Positions 1 to 8,907 of a stretch of DNA of 64,000 nt are shown in pieces. The stretch's first letter is position 1. The number at the start of each line of letters is the position of its first letter. Made by a program: the position numbers and the translations under genes. The stretch covers positions 124,001-188,000 of the forward strand of contig NZ_AUJU01000005.1 of assembly GCF_000424385.1 (NCBI RefSeq), read 5' to 3'. This stretch comes from Butyrivibrio sp. LC3010. Lineage in GTDB: Bacteria; Bacillota; Clostridia; Lachnospirales; Lachnospiraceae. The notes below the pieces were generated by a model, which saw only the letters and a program-made list of their open reading frames with translations, had not been told where the DNA came from and searched no databases.

Positions 1-2
1 AG

Positions 3-308
3 AGCGCATTTACAACTGCAGAGTATCTGATAAATCCCAATGTTGCTACCAAAACAGATTTTGTAGGTTATTACAATATGCTGGTTTCACAGGTTGCAAA
101 CTCAGGGGAGGTATATAAAGGTATTCAGTCAAATCAGGAACTGACAGTAACAGCAGTATCAAATGCAAGAGAACAGATAATTGGTGTATCCAGTGATGAA
201 GAGCTGGAATTCATGATCGAGTTCCAAAATGCATTTAACGCTTCCAGCAGATACATCAACGTGGTAAGTGAGATGCTGGAGCATGTGGTAACTGCTCTTG
301 GTTCTTGA
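3..308 (+). CDS. flgK: flagellar hook-associated protein 1 (FlgK), C-terminal part
   Basis: This reading frame is already open at the left edge, so only about 101 C-terminal residues are visible. FlgK forms the first junction between the flagellar hook and the filament. The visible end has the FlgK C-terminal helix pattern, with EFMIEFQNAFNASSRYINVV followed by a short hydrophobic tail, equivalent to the end of the next gene (EASALVQFEHSYTLNSKMI). An internal ATG at 78 is not the real start, because the frame continues upstream with residues such as EYLINPNV that fit the same domain. The gene lies 47 bases before a complete second flgK, so the locus has two tandem copies. The product of the copy off the left edge cannot be judged further. 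Confidence 0.8.
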   Translation, partial: SAFTTAEYLINPNVATKTDFVGYYNMLVSQVANSGEVYKGIQSNQELTVTAVSNAREQIIGVSSDEELEFMIEFQNAFNASSRYINVVSEMLEHVVTALGS

Positions 309-355
309 TCAGCAATTTCATGAACGGATTTACTTTAGAAAGAAAGGAATAACAT

Positions 356-2212
356 ATGCCTTCAACATTTTTTGGATTAAACATAGCGGCGTCAGGACTC
401 AGGGCAGCAAATGCAGCGCTGAACACAACTGCAAATAATATCGCAAATGCCAATACTGAAGATTACAGTCGTCAGAAGGTAAATCAGCAGGCATCGGATG
501 CGCTGAGACTTTTTACAAGTTATGGATGCGCGGGTGCAGGTGTTGATACCCTTTCAATCGAGAGAGTGCGAGATGAGTTCTATGACGTGAAATACAGAAC
601 CAATGAAACACTTCTTGGGCGCGTATCCCAGAGAAATTACTTTAACCAGTTGACCCAGGAGTATTTCAAAGATGAGGGAACAACCGGATTCTCAAGCCTG
701 TTTTCAAAAATGCAGTCAGCTCTTCAGGATGTTATGAAGGCCTCAGGAACAACGGAGTCAAAGGCAACCTTCGTCTCATCAATGTCCCAGATAACGGACT
801 ATTTTAATTACATGTCAGAATCGCTAAAGCAGCTTCAAAATGACATAAATCAGGAAATCAAAATGGACTGTGACAAGGTCAATTCCTACGCACAGCAGAT
901 CTGCTCACTTAACGAACAGATAAACATAATAGAGATGCAGGGTTCAAGGGCAAATGAACTTAGAGACCAGAGAGACGGACTTCTTGATAAGCTTTCCAAG
1001 ATTGTAAATATCGATGTTAAAGAAACAAAAGTAGTTGATGCAAGCAATCCGGAAAGGGAGACAGGTGCCACAAGACTTATCGTAAATATTGCAGGAAAGC
1101 AGCAGCTCCTTGACAGCTATTCCTACAGACGACTTATCTGCGTAGCAAGAGATGCAGATGAAAATGTAAATCAAAGTGACATTGTAGGATTATATGATAT
1201 AAAGTGGGCTCCTTCAGATTTTAAAGATGGCGATGACTCTAGCAGACTTGACGTATTTAATCTTGATAACAAGTTGATCGGCGGAGAGCTTCAGGGCCTT
1301 ATCGATATGCGTGACGGAAATAACAGTTTTTACTTTAACGGAGTAGTCCAGAATTCTGAAAAAAATAAATATACCGGCACTACAAAAGTTACCATAAAAG
1401 TAGATGATCCGCTTTTGAAGGACATGAACAAATGCACACTTCCACCCACAGGAAAACTGGAAGTTGCAAATAAAATCTACTCCTATGACGAGTGGCAGTA
1501 TGACGGAGGAGATACCTATACATTTACATTGACAGCAGAGAGTACAGCCTCCACAACGCCGCCATCAGAGAGGACAGCCAAAGCGGGAGCAGACTTTGAA
1601 TACCAGGGAATCCCTTACTACATGCAGCAGATGAATGAATGGGTCAGAAAGTTTTCAAGCAGGGTAAATGAGATAATGTCCAAGGGTTTTACTGCAGATT
1701 CACTTGAAGGACAATACATTTTTTCAGGAACCAATAGTATGGATTCCAGCTCACAGTATTCATATCCGCAGCTGACGACACTTTCCAATAATAAAGGCTA
1801 TTACAATATTACAGCAGGTAATTTCATCGTAACAAGAGAACTCAGGGCAAACGCAGATCTTTTGGCAACCAAGATGGATGTAACGGAAGGTGAGTCAGAA
1901 TATAGAAATATAGAATTACTGAATGAATTTCTTACCAAAGAAGATATATTCAGAGGCGCCACAAGCGGAGAATTCCTGGACAAGGTACTTGGAGATGTGG
2001 CACTTAACGCAAGCAATGCTGAGACACTTGAACAGACCTACACAGCCCTTGAGAAAACAATCGGCAACCAGAGACTTTCAGTAATGGGTGTTGATGAAGA
2101 CGAAGAAGCATCTGCACTTGTTCAGTTTGAGCACAGTTACACACTTAACTCCAAGATGATCAACACACTATCTCAGGTTTATAACAGACTGATACTTGAG
2201 ACCGGAGTATAA
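356..2212 (+). CDS. flgK: flagellar hook-associated protein 1 (FlgK), complete copy
   Basis: This 618-residue protein has the FlgK N-terminal signature (FFGLNIAASGLRAANAALN, then NNIANANTEDYSRQ) and the C-terminal coiled region ending SALVQFEHSYTLNSKMINTL. FlgK is exported through the flagellar type III apparatus and sits at the hook-filament junction with FlgL. Its length is in the normal FlgK range of about 450-650. A purine-rich ribosome site (AGAAAGGAAT) lies just upstream of the ATG. It is the second of two adjacent FlgK copies and is followed after 14 bases by flgL, so the three are probably co-transcribed. Whether the two FlgK copies are redundant or belong to different filaments cannot be told from sequence. 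Confidence 0.93.
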   Translation: MPSTFFGLNIAASGLRAANAALNTTANNIANANTEDYSRQKVNQQASDALRLFTSYGCAGAGVDTLSIERVRDEFYDVKYRTNETLLGRVSQRNYFNQLTQEYFKDEGTTGFSSLFSKMQSALQDVMKASGTTESKATFVSSMSQITDYFNYMSESLKQLQNDINQEIKMDCDKVNSYAQQICSLNEQINIIEMQGSRANELRDQRDGLLDKLSKIVNIDVKETKVVDASNPERETGATRLIVNIAGKQQLLDSYSYRRLICVARDADENVNQSDIVGLYDIKWAPSDFKDGDDSSRLDVFNLDNKLIGGELQGLIDMRDGNNSFYFNGVVQNSEKNKYTGTTKVTIKVDDPLLKDMNKCTLPPTGKLEVANKIYSYDEWQYDGGDTYTFTLTAESTASTTPPSERTAKAGADFEYQGIPYYMQQMNEWVRKFSSRVNEIMSKGFTADSLEGQYIFSGTNSMDSSSQYSYPQLTTLSNNKGYYNITAGNFIVTRELRANADLLATKMDVTEGESEYRNIELLNEFLTKEDIFRGATSGEFLDKVLGDVALNASNAETLEQTYTALEKTIGNQRLSVMGVDEDEEASALVQFEHSYTLNSKMINTLSQVYNRLILETGV

Positions 2213-2226
2213 AGAGAGGATTTACC

Positions 2227-4416
2227 ATGAGAATTACCAACAAAATCATGAACAACAACTCACTCTATAATATCAACAACAATAAGGTTGTTGAGGATGA
2301 GGTTAACACTCAGATGGCCACCGGAAAAAAGATAGCAAGACCTTCTGATGATCCGGTTATAGCGATCAGAGCCCTCAGACTTCGTTCAACTGTATCACAG
2401 CTCGAACAGTATTATGACAAAAATGCGAAGGATGCAAAGAGCTGGATGGATGTTACAGAGGATGCACTCTCAACTATAACGGATGTGCTTACGGATGCGA
2501 TAATGCAGGCTAACAGAGGTGCAAACAAGGATCTTACGATGGCAGATCTGAATACCATAGTTACTCAGCTTGATGCACTTTCTAAAGAGTATTACTCCAC
2601 AGGTAATGTGGACTATGCTGGTCGTTATGTTTTCACAGGATTCCGCACAGATACAGCATTATCCTATGACAAATCTACGACAGAGAACTTTACAGATATA
2701 AATGACGAATTCAATGCGGCAGATGTATCCAGGTCCTTCAGAACACTTAACATGCATTACCTTGATGCAGGAAATATTCTCAATGTCAGCGGAGGCGGTT
2801 TCATAAATGAAACAAAGGAAGTTGATATAAGGCAGGTTGATATCGGAAGAATCAGACTATCCTATGACAACCTTGATTATAGTGAAGGGGATGGAAAGCA
2901 CTCAGAGCTTAAGTTCAGGGAAAATCTGAACAAAGAAGCAACTGCATCGATTACCGATACAGGACTTACATATTTTGATATGACCTTTGTGAATTCGGAA
3001 GGTATTGAGCAAAAGGCCTACATTCCGCTTTCAAATGTATATTCAGTTACTGTTGGCAACTACACATATTCTGCTGAAAGAGCAAGCGCAACAGATCCTG
3101 AAAGAGGATATATAATAAGCGTTACAGATCTCACAACCTATGATCTGTACCAGTTTGAAGTAAGTAAGGACGGAGTTTTAACTGACTCTGATGGAGACGG
3201 AAACCTGGATGTTCCGACCGGAATAAAAAGTGCAATTGTATCCACGCATACTACCAGCGTTTCATCCATAGATTTTGCAGATGGAGAGAACACCGAGACT
3301 ACAGTACCACTCCTTGGACCGGTTGGGCAGGAATACACCATCGAAACTCATAATGGTTTCATAGCAACTGTCAATGGTGACGGAACATTTACCCTGGAAA
3401 AGGAAACGGATTATGATGAATATGATAATCCTACAAAGACTGTTATCAAAGTTACTGAAAATGGTAGTATTCACACTTCCTACAAGGAAACTTCGATAGA
3501 GATTGATTCATCACGTATCCTTTATTCAACATCCACTGAAGACGAGATTGATGCAGCTTATAAACAGTTAAATGGCGACTATGCTCCAAGAAGGGCTGAC
3601 TTCAACACAGGTAATCCCGTTACTGATGAAGAAAATTATGAAAAAGCATATGAGGAATATCTTAAGACCTACAACAACATAGTATTCTTAAATGCAAAGA
3701 CTGGCGAGGTTCTTTTGAACAATTATTTGACAGAAAAGCTGGCTGCACTTCCATTCATCATAAATGCCAATACTACAGATGTTGTTTATGACAAGAAGGA
3801 ATGGCAGACAGGAGATATAAGACCTCAGAATCTGTTCGCATGTGTGGACAAAGATGGAGTTATCTACAACGGAGGAAATGCTCCTCATGAAATTCAGTAT
3901 GATGTAGGATATTCACAGAAAATTACTATAAATACCAGTGCAACATCAGTTTTCACGACAACTGTAAAACGAGATGTTTTCGATCTTGATCAGTTAGCAG
4001 CTAAGCTTAATAACGTAGATACAACCATGAAGACACTAAAGGATAAGCTCGCTACACTTACGGATGAAAAGGAAAAGAGAGTAGTTCAGAATGAAATAGA
4101 TGCATGCAAAAAGGCTTATGACTATTTAAGACAGAATATTCAGGAAGAGTTTGAACATAAGATTACAAGTATGCAGGTTGCTCTGGATAAAGCAAATGTA
4201 GCAGTTACTGATAATGGTACAAGAAGTAAGAGACTTGAGCTCATCAACTCCAGACTTCAGGACCAGAATACAACATTTAAGACATTACAATCTGACAATG
4301 AGGATGCGGATCTTGCTGAGACAGCTACGAATCTTGCCACTGCGCAGCTGACTTATCAGGCAGCGCTTATGGCAACAGGTAAAATAGGAAAAGATACACT
4401 TATGAACTACATCTGA
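2227..4416 (+). CDS. flgL: flagellar hook-associated protein 3 (FlgL), long form
   Basis: FlgL is the second hook-filament junction protein. The N-terminus (MRITNKIMNNNSLYNINNN, then ATGKKIARPSDDPV) and the C-terminus (DLAETATNLATAQLTYQAAL) are the flagellin-like helices of FlgL. At 729 residues it is much longer than typical FlgL (about 300-500). The extra length is a variable central region of roughly residues 150-600, rich in Thr, Asp and Gly, followed by a predicted coiled stretch near residues 590-660. The expanded middle would be exposed on the junction ring. The ATG follows an AGAGAGGA ribosome site 14 bases after flgK. Confidence 0.92.
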   Translation: MRITNKIMNNNSLYNINNNKVVEDEVNTQMATGKKIARPSDDPVIAIRALRLRSTVSQLEQYYDKNAKDAKSWMDVTEDALSTITDVLTDAIMQANRGANKDLTMADLNTIVTQLDALSKEYYSTGNVDYAGRYVFTGFRTDTALSYDKSTTENFTDINDEFNAADVSRSFRTLNMHYLDAGNILNVSGGGFINETKEVDIRQVDIGRIRLSYDNLDYSEGDGKHSELKFRENLNKEATASITDTGLTYFDMTFVNSEGIEQKAYIPLSNVYSVTVGNYTYSAERASATDPERGYIISVTDLTTYDLYQFEVSKDGVLTDSDGDGNLDVPTGIKSAIVSTHTTSVSSIDFADGENTETTVPLLGPVGQEYTIETHNGFIATVNGDGTFTLEKETDYDEYDNPTKTVIKVTENGSIHTSYKETSIEIDSSRILYSTSTEDEIDAAYKQLNGDYAPRRADFNTGNPVTDEENYEKAYEEYLKTYNNIVFLNAKTGEVLLNNYLTEKLAALPFIINANTTDVVYDKKEWQTGDIRPQNLFACVDKDGVIYNGGNAPHEIQYDVGYSQKITINTSATSVFTTTVKRDVFDLDQLAAKLNNVDTTMKTLKDKLATLTDEKEKRVVQNEIDACKKAYDYLRQNIQEEFEHKITSMQVALDKANVAVTDNGTRSKRLELINSRLQDQNTTFKTLQSDNEDADLAETATNLATAQLTYQAALMATGKIGKDTLMNYI

Positions 4417-4422
4417 TATAGT

Positions 4423-4469
4423 TATTACTCTGGCCGCTAAATATCATCAAGATACTGTCTAGAGTAATA
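4423..4469 (+). terminator. possible weak terminator after flgL
   Basis: A perfect 9-bp inverted repeat pairs TATTACTCT (4423-4431) with AGAGTAATA (4461-4469) around a 29-base loop and is followed by a short T-rich stretch. The stem is AT-rich and the loop long, so it may be a weak terminator or only an mRNA structure between flgL and fliW. Confidence 0.35.
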
Positions 4470-4578
4470 TATTTTACCTTGCTAAATATCGTTAGTTTTT
4501 ATACAATCATTAATAAGAGAAAGTTCGATGAAATGCTTAAACAGCATTTTACATATTTTCATATGGAGGGGCACCAGA

Positions 4579-5040
4579 ATGAAATTAAAAACCAGAATTT
4601 TCGGAGAAATTGAGATTGAAGACAGCAAGATCATAGAGTTTCCGAAGGGCATAATTGGTTTTCCGGACATGACTCAGTTTGCACTGATGCATGATAAGGA
4701 CAAGGATACCAACAACATCAGATGGTTGCAATCACTTGATGATCCGGTATTTGCAATGCCGGTTATGGATCCTCTTTATGTTAAACCGGATTTCAATCCG
4801 GTGGTTCAGGAAGATAGCATTAAGGATATCCTGCCTCTGGATGATGAGGATCTTTTGATTCTTGTAACAGTAACTGTTCCGCAGGATATTACCAAGATGA
4901 CAGTTAACCTTAAGGGACCTATCATTATTAATTCGGGTAACTGCAAGGCATGCCAGATCATTATCGACGATGATGATTATCCTGTTAAGTACCCTATTTA
5001 TGACTATCTTCAGAAACAGAAGGAAGCAGCTTCAGAATAA
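4579..5040 (+). CDS. fliW: flagellar assembly factor FliW (copy 1)
   Basis: FliW binds flagellin in the cytoplasm and also binds CsrA. When free flagellin falls, FliW is released to inhibit CsrA and flagellin translation resumes. The 153-residue product starts [17 protein letters not shown] and contains the family's [10 protein letters not shown] motif and the [11 protein letters not shown] end. The ATG at 4579 is chosen over an upstream in-frame one at 4528 because it has a TGGAGGGGC ribosome site and aligns with the second FliW in this window. The gene sits directly upstream of csrA, the classic fliW-csrA arrangement. Confidence 0.93.
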   Translation: MKLKTRIFGEIEIEDSKIIEFPKGIIGFPDMTQFALMHDKDKDTNNIRWLQSLDDPVFAMPVMDPLYVKPDFNPVVQEDSIKDILPLDDEDLLILVTVTVPQDITKMTVNLKGPIIINSGNCKACQIIIDDDDYPVKYPIYDYLQKQKEAASE

Positions 5041-5099
5041 TATCACATCAAAAACTTCTGTTGGGAGTTCGGTATAAAAAAGGAGAGGAAGGAAGAGCT

Positions 5100-5321
5100 A
5101 TGTTAGCATTATCCAGAAAAAAGAATGAATCTATTATCATTAATAATGATATAGAGATCACAATTTTAGATATCAGGGGTGACCAGGTAAAGGTCGGAAT
5201 TGCGGCGCCGAAAGAGGTGCCTATCTATAGAAAAGAAGTTTATCTGCAGATTCAGGAGGAGAACAAAGCGGCGACAAATACCGATGGTATTTCTGCACTG
5301 GCTGATCTGCTTAAGAAGTAA
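5100..5321 (+). CDS. csrA: translational regulator CsrA
   Basis: CsrA is a small RNA-binding dimer that blocks translation by binding GGA motifs in leaders; in Bacillus it represses flagellin. The 73-residue product begins [20 protein letters not shown] and has the family core [19 protein letters not shown], including the conserved Arg near the end of that strand. An in-frame ATG at 5061 would add 13 atypical residues; the ATG at 5100 has a good AGGAGAGGAAGGA ribosome site and gives the standard length. The C-terminal tail after about residue 55 is slightly longer than in E. coli CsrA, as is usual in Firmicutes. Confidence 0.95.
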   Translation: MLALSRKKNESIIINNDIEITILDIRGDQVKVGIAAPKEVPIYRKEVYLQIQEENKAATNTDGISALADLLKK

Positions 5322-5328
5322 AGTACGA

Positions 5329-5367
5329 GGGAGTTGTTACACAGTTGGGGGTAACAGCTCCCTTTTT
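5329..5367 (+). terminator. intrinsic terminator after csrA
   Basis: A 12-bp near-perfect stem, GGGAGTTGTTAC (5329-5340) with GTAACAGCTCCC (5351-5362), is followed by TTTTT. It ends the flgK-flgL-fliW-csrA transcript. Confidence 0.88.
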
Positions 5368-5413
5368 CTATATTAACAGACTATTAATATTCTATAAAAT
5401 TACTATAAGATGC

Positions 5414-5440
5414 TAAAGGTTTGACATCTTCATCCGATAT
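5414..5440 (+). promoter_or_regulatory. sigma-28 (SigD/FliA type) promoter of flaG
   Basis: TAAA at 5414-5417, a 15-base spacer and TCCGATAT at 5433-5440 match the SigD consensus TAAA-N15-GCCGATAT. The same -10 octamer and spacing recur at 10589 and 12411 upstream of flagellin-type genes. Confidence 0.85.
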
Positions 5441-5527
5441 AATGGATATAGGAAACTATAAGTATGACCTTTTATGACGGTTCTTAGTTAGTTCAGAGCT
5501 GAATATACAGAGGATACTTATAATAGT

Positions 5528-5564
5528 GCGGAAAAGGATAGCCGCTGTAATATACACAAGGAGG
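5528..5564 (+). promoter_or_regulatory. candidate CsrA-binding leader of flaG
   Basis: The flaG leader carries GCGG (5528-5531) and CCGC (5542-5545) enclosing a loop with AAGGAT, followed by the AAGGAGG ribosome site at 5558-5564. A GGA-bearing hairpin close to a GGA-bearing Shine-Dalgarno is the pattern CsrA binds in flagellin leaders. The 4-bp stem is weaker than in the flagellin 1 leader. Confidence 0.5.
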
Positions 5565-5572
5565 TGAGAGAG

Positions 5573-6061
5573 ATGGCTATGGATGCAGTAAGTAATGTAG
5601 GCGCATTGAGCAAAACTCAAATTCCTGAAGTTCAGAAAGCAGAACGTGTAGTTAACTTTCCTGAAGGTGGAGCAGGACAGAATCAGGAGAAACCTGATTT
5701 TTCATTGAATACTCCCCAGCATACAGCTCAGGCAGCACAGGCAGCACAGGTAGCACAGGTAGCAGCCGCAGAGCAGCAGGAAAACAAAAACAGTAACGTT
5801 CCGACTCGTCAGGAAATAACAGAAGAACAGATTGATGCTGAGAACAAGCGAATCAAGAACGCGATCAGCGAGATGAACAAAAAGCTTATCAGCAACTCAG
5901 AGGCAGTCTTCGGTATTCATGAGGATACGAACCGTATCACCATAAAAATCGTGGATAAGACAACCAGAGAGACAATAAAAGAGCTGCCACCGGAGAAGAC
6001 GCTGGATATGATCGCAAAAGCTTGGGAACTTGCAGGACTTATGGTCGACGAAAGAGGCTAA
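5573..6061 (+). CDS. flaG: FlaG family flagellar protein
   Basis: FlaG proteins are small flagellar proteins encoded beside fliD and thought to affect filament length or capping. The 162-residue product has a low-complexity Ala/Gln-rich N-terminal half (runs of AQAAQ near residues 50-62) and a conserved C-terminal domain, with NRITIKIVDKTTRETIKELP and then a helix ending GLMVDERG. A GTG at 5564 overlaps the ribosome site, so the ATG at 5573, eight bases after AAGGAGG, is the better start. It has its own sigma-28 promoter and begins the flaG-fliD-fliS-flgN group. Confidence 0.88.
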   Translation: MAMDAVSNVGALSKTQIPEVQKAERVVNFPEGGAGQNQEKPDFSLNTPQHTAQAAQAAQVAQVAAAEQQENKNSNVPTRQEITEEQIDAENKRIKNAISEMNKKLISNSEAVFGIHEDTNRITIKIVDKTTRETIKELPPEKTLDMIAKAWELAGLMVDERG

Positions 6062-6179
6062 AAAGGTTCTTTTGAAAGCAGTTTTAGAACGTGCAAGGGG
6101 CATTCTGCGCTTTTTTTCAAGCTGGTTCTGGCGAATGTAGAGAGTGCAGTATTTTATATACCCGGGAAAGGAGCACCAT

Positions 6180-7781
6180 ATGACCATGAGAATAACCGGA
6201 CTCGCTTCCGGGCTCGATACAGAGAGTATCATTACCGAGCTTACGAAGGTAGAGTCAAAAAAGGTTGATAAAATAAAAAGTGATCAAAAAAAGCATGATA
6301 TGAAGCTTGATAAGTGGAAGGAACTCAACAAGAAGGTTGTGGATTTCTACAATAAGACACTGAGCAACATGCGATTTGATTCAAATTATATTAAAAAGAC
6401 AACAGAAACTTCCAACGATGATGCTGTATCAGTTACTACCAGTGGTACAGCTATGAATAGCGTCCAAAAACTCTCTGTTGATAAGCTTGCCAGCAGTGCC
6501 TATATGACAGGAAGCAAGCTTGCTTCGAAGTTGGCAGATGGAAAGGTAAATCAGACGACTACACTGGATAATATCGTAGGATATGGCGCCGGTGGAACCG
6601 TAGCTGATGAAGTTAAGAATAAGCTTACCATTAAGTTTGGTCCCAAACCCGCAGAGGGAGCAGAAGATACAAGGGAAGCAGTAACTGTTGAGATTAAAGG
6701 TACAGAGACTATAGCTGATGCAATTGCGAGGCTTAAAGATGTAAGGTCAAAAGACGGTTACGGAATTAGTGCAAGTTTTGATGCTGTTCAGGGACGTACA
6801 TATATGGCGGCTACTACTTCCGGGGCCGATGCCGGTTTTGAAATTGATCTTGAGGCTTCTGATAAAAATGTAGTTGCCGCGCTAGGAATTAATACATCTG
6901 ATGGCGCCATTTATAATGCAGGAGAAGATGCAAAGATAACACTTAATGGTGTAGAATATACTTCTTCCAGCAATACATTTGATATAAATGGATTATCAAT
7001 AACTGCAAAACAGACAGCTTCAGATATATCTCTTACAACAAAGACTGATACCAGTGGTATTTATGACATGGTCAAGGGATTCCTTAAGGAATACAACGAT
7101 CTGGTTGGTGAGATGTTTACCCTTTATAACGCTGATGCAGCCAAGGAGTACGATATTCTTACCAAAGAAGAGAAGGACTCCATGACTGAGGATGAGATAG
7201 AGGAGTGGAATAAAAAAATTGAAGATGGCCTTCTGTCAAAGGATCAGACAATTTTCAGAGTCATGAATGAAATGAAGAATATCATGATGCATTCCTATGA
7301 CTGGGGAGAAAAGGATATTAACAAAGAAACCGGTGAAGAAGTTGAAGTAAAGACTTCATTCTGGTCATTCCATATCGCTACACCCGGATATTTTGCCGCT
7401 GAAGAAGCTGACAGAATGAAGTGGCATATTTATGGGGATGAAGATGACGATAAATATTCCAGTGAAGAAGATAAACTTAAGGCAAAAATTGAGAAGGATC
7501 CGGAGCTTGTAAGTAAGTTTTTCAAAACGATATCCTCTGAAATGTACTCTAAGTTGGGTGATCTTATGAAGTCAACAGAGTTTTCAAGTGCTTATACACT
7601 TTATGAAGATAAGCAGATGAAAAAGCAGGTTGATAATTATAAGAAACAGCTCAAAGAGGCTCAGGATAAGCTGGGGCAGACCGAAGATAAATACTATGAT
7701 AAGTTTGCCCAAATGGAAAAAGCAATGACTAAGCTTAATGAACAGACTAACTCTCTTTCCGGTATGCTTGGAACAGGCTGA
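6180..7781 (+). CDS. fliD: flagellar filament cap protein FliD (HAP2)
   Basis: FliD forms the cap at the filament tip under which flagellin folds. The N-terminus (MRITGLASGLDTESIITEL) is the canonical FliD motif, and the C-terminal ~70 residues form the expected coiled coil with an end rich in Lys, Gln and Asp. At 533 residues it is of ordinary length. An upstream in-frame ATG at 6144 is rejected because the ATG at 6180 follows GGAAAGGAG and gives the conserved N-terminus. FliD lies between flaG and fliS, as in many Firmicutes. Confidence 0.95.
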   Translation: MTMRITGLASGLDTESIITELTKVESKKVDKIKSDQKKHDMKLDKWKELNKKVVDFYNKTLSNMRFDSNYIKKTTETSNDDAVSVTTSGTAMNSVQKLSVDKLASSAYMTGSKLASKLADGKVNQTTTLDNIVGYGAGGTVADEVKNKLTIKFGPKPAEGAEDTREAVTVEIKGTETIADAIARLKDVRSKDGYGISASFDAVQGRTYMAATTSGADAGFEIDLEASDKNVVAALGINTSDGAIYNAGEDAKITLNGVEYTSSSNTFDINGLSITAKQTASDISLTTKTDTSGIYDMVKGFLKEYNDLVGEMFTLYNADAAKEYDILTKEEKDSMTEDEIEEWNKKIEDGLLSKDQTIFRVMNEMKNIMMHSYDWGEKDINKETGEEVEVKTSFWSFHIATPGYFAAEEADRMKWHIYGDEDDDKYSSEEDKLKAKIEKDPELVSKFFKTISSEMYSKLGDLMKSTEFSSAYTLYEDKQMKKQVDNYKKQLKEAQDKLGQTEDKYYDKFAQMEKAMTKLNEQTNSLSGMLGTG

Positions 7782-7803
7782 TGAGAACATAGCTGAATAA
7801 CGA

Positions 7804-7826
7804 CTTCCCCCATGTTTAGGGGGAAG
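7804..7826 (+). promoter_or_regulatory. hairpin in the fliD-fliS gap
   Basis: CTTCCCCC (7804-7811) and GGGGGAAG (7819-7826) form a perfect 8-bp stem with a 7-base loop. No T-run follows, so it is more likely an mRNA stability or processing element than a terminator. Confidence 0.5.
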
Positions 7827-7894
7827 AGACTAGAGGGTCAGCGCGGCTGACATATAAGGGGATAACGACAAGATAAAACATGGAGGTGAATTCT

Positions 7895-8326
7895 ATGCCG
7901 GTAGCGAGAAATCCTTACGCTAAGCAAATGAATCAGTATCAGAATACTAAAATCCAGCAGGCAAAGCCCGAGGAACTTACTCTGATGCTTTATGAGGGCG
8001 CCATAAAATTCTGCAATATTGCAATTATGGGGCTTGAAAATAATGATGAGAAAAAATTTACAACATACCTGTTAAAGGTTGAAAATATAATAGATTATCT
8101 CAATAACACACTTGATATGAAGTATCCGGTTGCCAAAGATTTTGAGAATGTATATAACTACCTTATGAAAAGGCTTGTTGAAGCGGATCTTCATAGAGAA
8201 GAAGCAATGGATATCATGAATGAAGTGAATAAACACATTCACACTATGCGTGACACATGGGTGGATGCAATCAAAATAGCAAAAGGACAAATGCCTGCTC
8301 CTAAGCCGGTTCCGGCAGGAGCATAA
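7895..8326 (+). CDS. fliS: flagellin export chaperone FliS
   Basis: FliS binds the C-terminal helix of flagellin and delivers it to the export gate. The 143-residue product has the FliS pattern: a Tyr-rich N-terminus (NPYAKQMNQYQNTKIQQAKP), ELTLMLYEGAIKFCNIA, and a helical C-terminal half. The ATG at 7880 lies inside the ribosome site (TGGAGGTGA), so the ATG at 7895 is chosen. With the large flagellins encoded nearby it is probably their chaperone. The Pro-rich end (PAPKPVP) is a common tail. Confidence 0.94.
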   Translation: MPVARNPYAKQMNQYQNTKIQQAKPEELTLMLYEGAIKFCNIAIMGLENNDEKKFTTYLLKVENIIDYLNNTLDMKYPVAKDFENVYNYLMKRLVEADLHREEAMDIMNEVNKHIHTMRDTWVDAIKIAKGQMPAPKPVPAGA

Positions 8327-8419
8327 GAGGCTTTGAATTAAGAATATTACAATTGTCAGATAAACTGACGGATGAGGATTACTGGGGATTGATTATTTGA
8401 AGAAAGTGGGGAAGACAAA

Positions 8420-8899
8420 GTGACAGAGTCATATCTGGACATGATGGAAGAGAGCCTTAGAGAAAAGATTAAGGTGCTACAAGAAGTAGCTACTGAAAAT
8501 GAGGCTCAGAAGGAAATACTGGAAAGTACAGTAGCATTTGATGAAGCAGGATTTGATGAAGCAATTAGTCGCAAAGGCGAACTGATAAGGCGGATTGAGA
8601 ATCTAAATGACGGATTTGAAAGCTTGTACGAACGTGTAAAAGCTGAACTTCAGGATAATAAAGATAAATATAAAGAAAAAATAGAAGTCTTTCAGGATCT
8701 TATAAGGCAAATAACTGATTTGTCCAACTCAATAGAAGCTGGTGAAAAGCGCAACAGAGCTCTGGCAAAAAACTATTTCAGTTCTTCGAAAGGGCAGATA
8801 AATCAAAGCCGAAGATCCTCACAGGCAGCACTTGATTATTATCTTACAATGAACAAATCCAAGATTACACCGCCTCAGTTCTATGATACGAAGAACTAG
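8420..8899 (+). CDS. FlgN-like flagellar export chaperone
   Basis: This 159-residue, almost entirely helical, Glu/Lys-rich protein has the size and charge pattern of FlgN, the chaperone for FlgK and FlgL. The C-terminal third (NRALAKNYFSSSKGQINQ, then ALDYYLTMN) resembles the FlgN tail. It starts with GTG at 8420 after a GGGGAAG site. Position after fliS and downstream of flgK/flgL fits the role, but similarity by eye is weak, so the assignment rests on context and size. Confidence 0.6.
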   Translation: MTESYLDMMEESLREKIKVLQEVATENEAQKEILESTVAFDEAGFDEAISRKGELIRRIENLNDGFESLYERVKAELQDNKDKYKEKIEVFQDLIRQITDLSNSIEAGEKRNRALAKNYFSSSKGQINQSRRSSQAALDYYLTMNKSKITPPQFYDTKN

Positions 8900-8907
8900 G
8901 TGATAAT

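Noticed and set aside
5421-5443. TTGACA followed by TATAAT upstream of flaG, looking like a sigma-A promoter
   Set aside because: The spacer is only 11 bases; the overlapping TAAA-N15-TCCGATAT fits sigma-28 properly.
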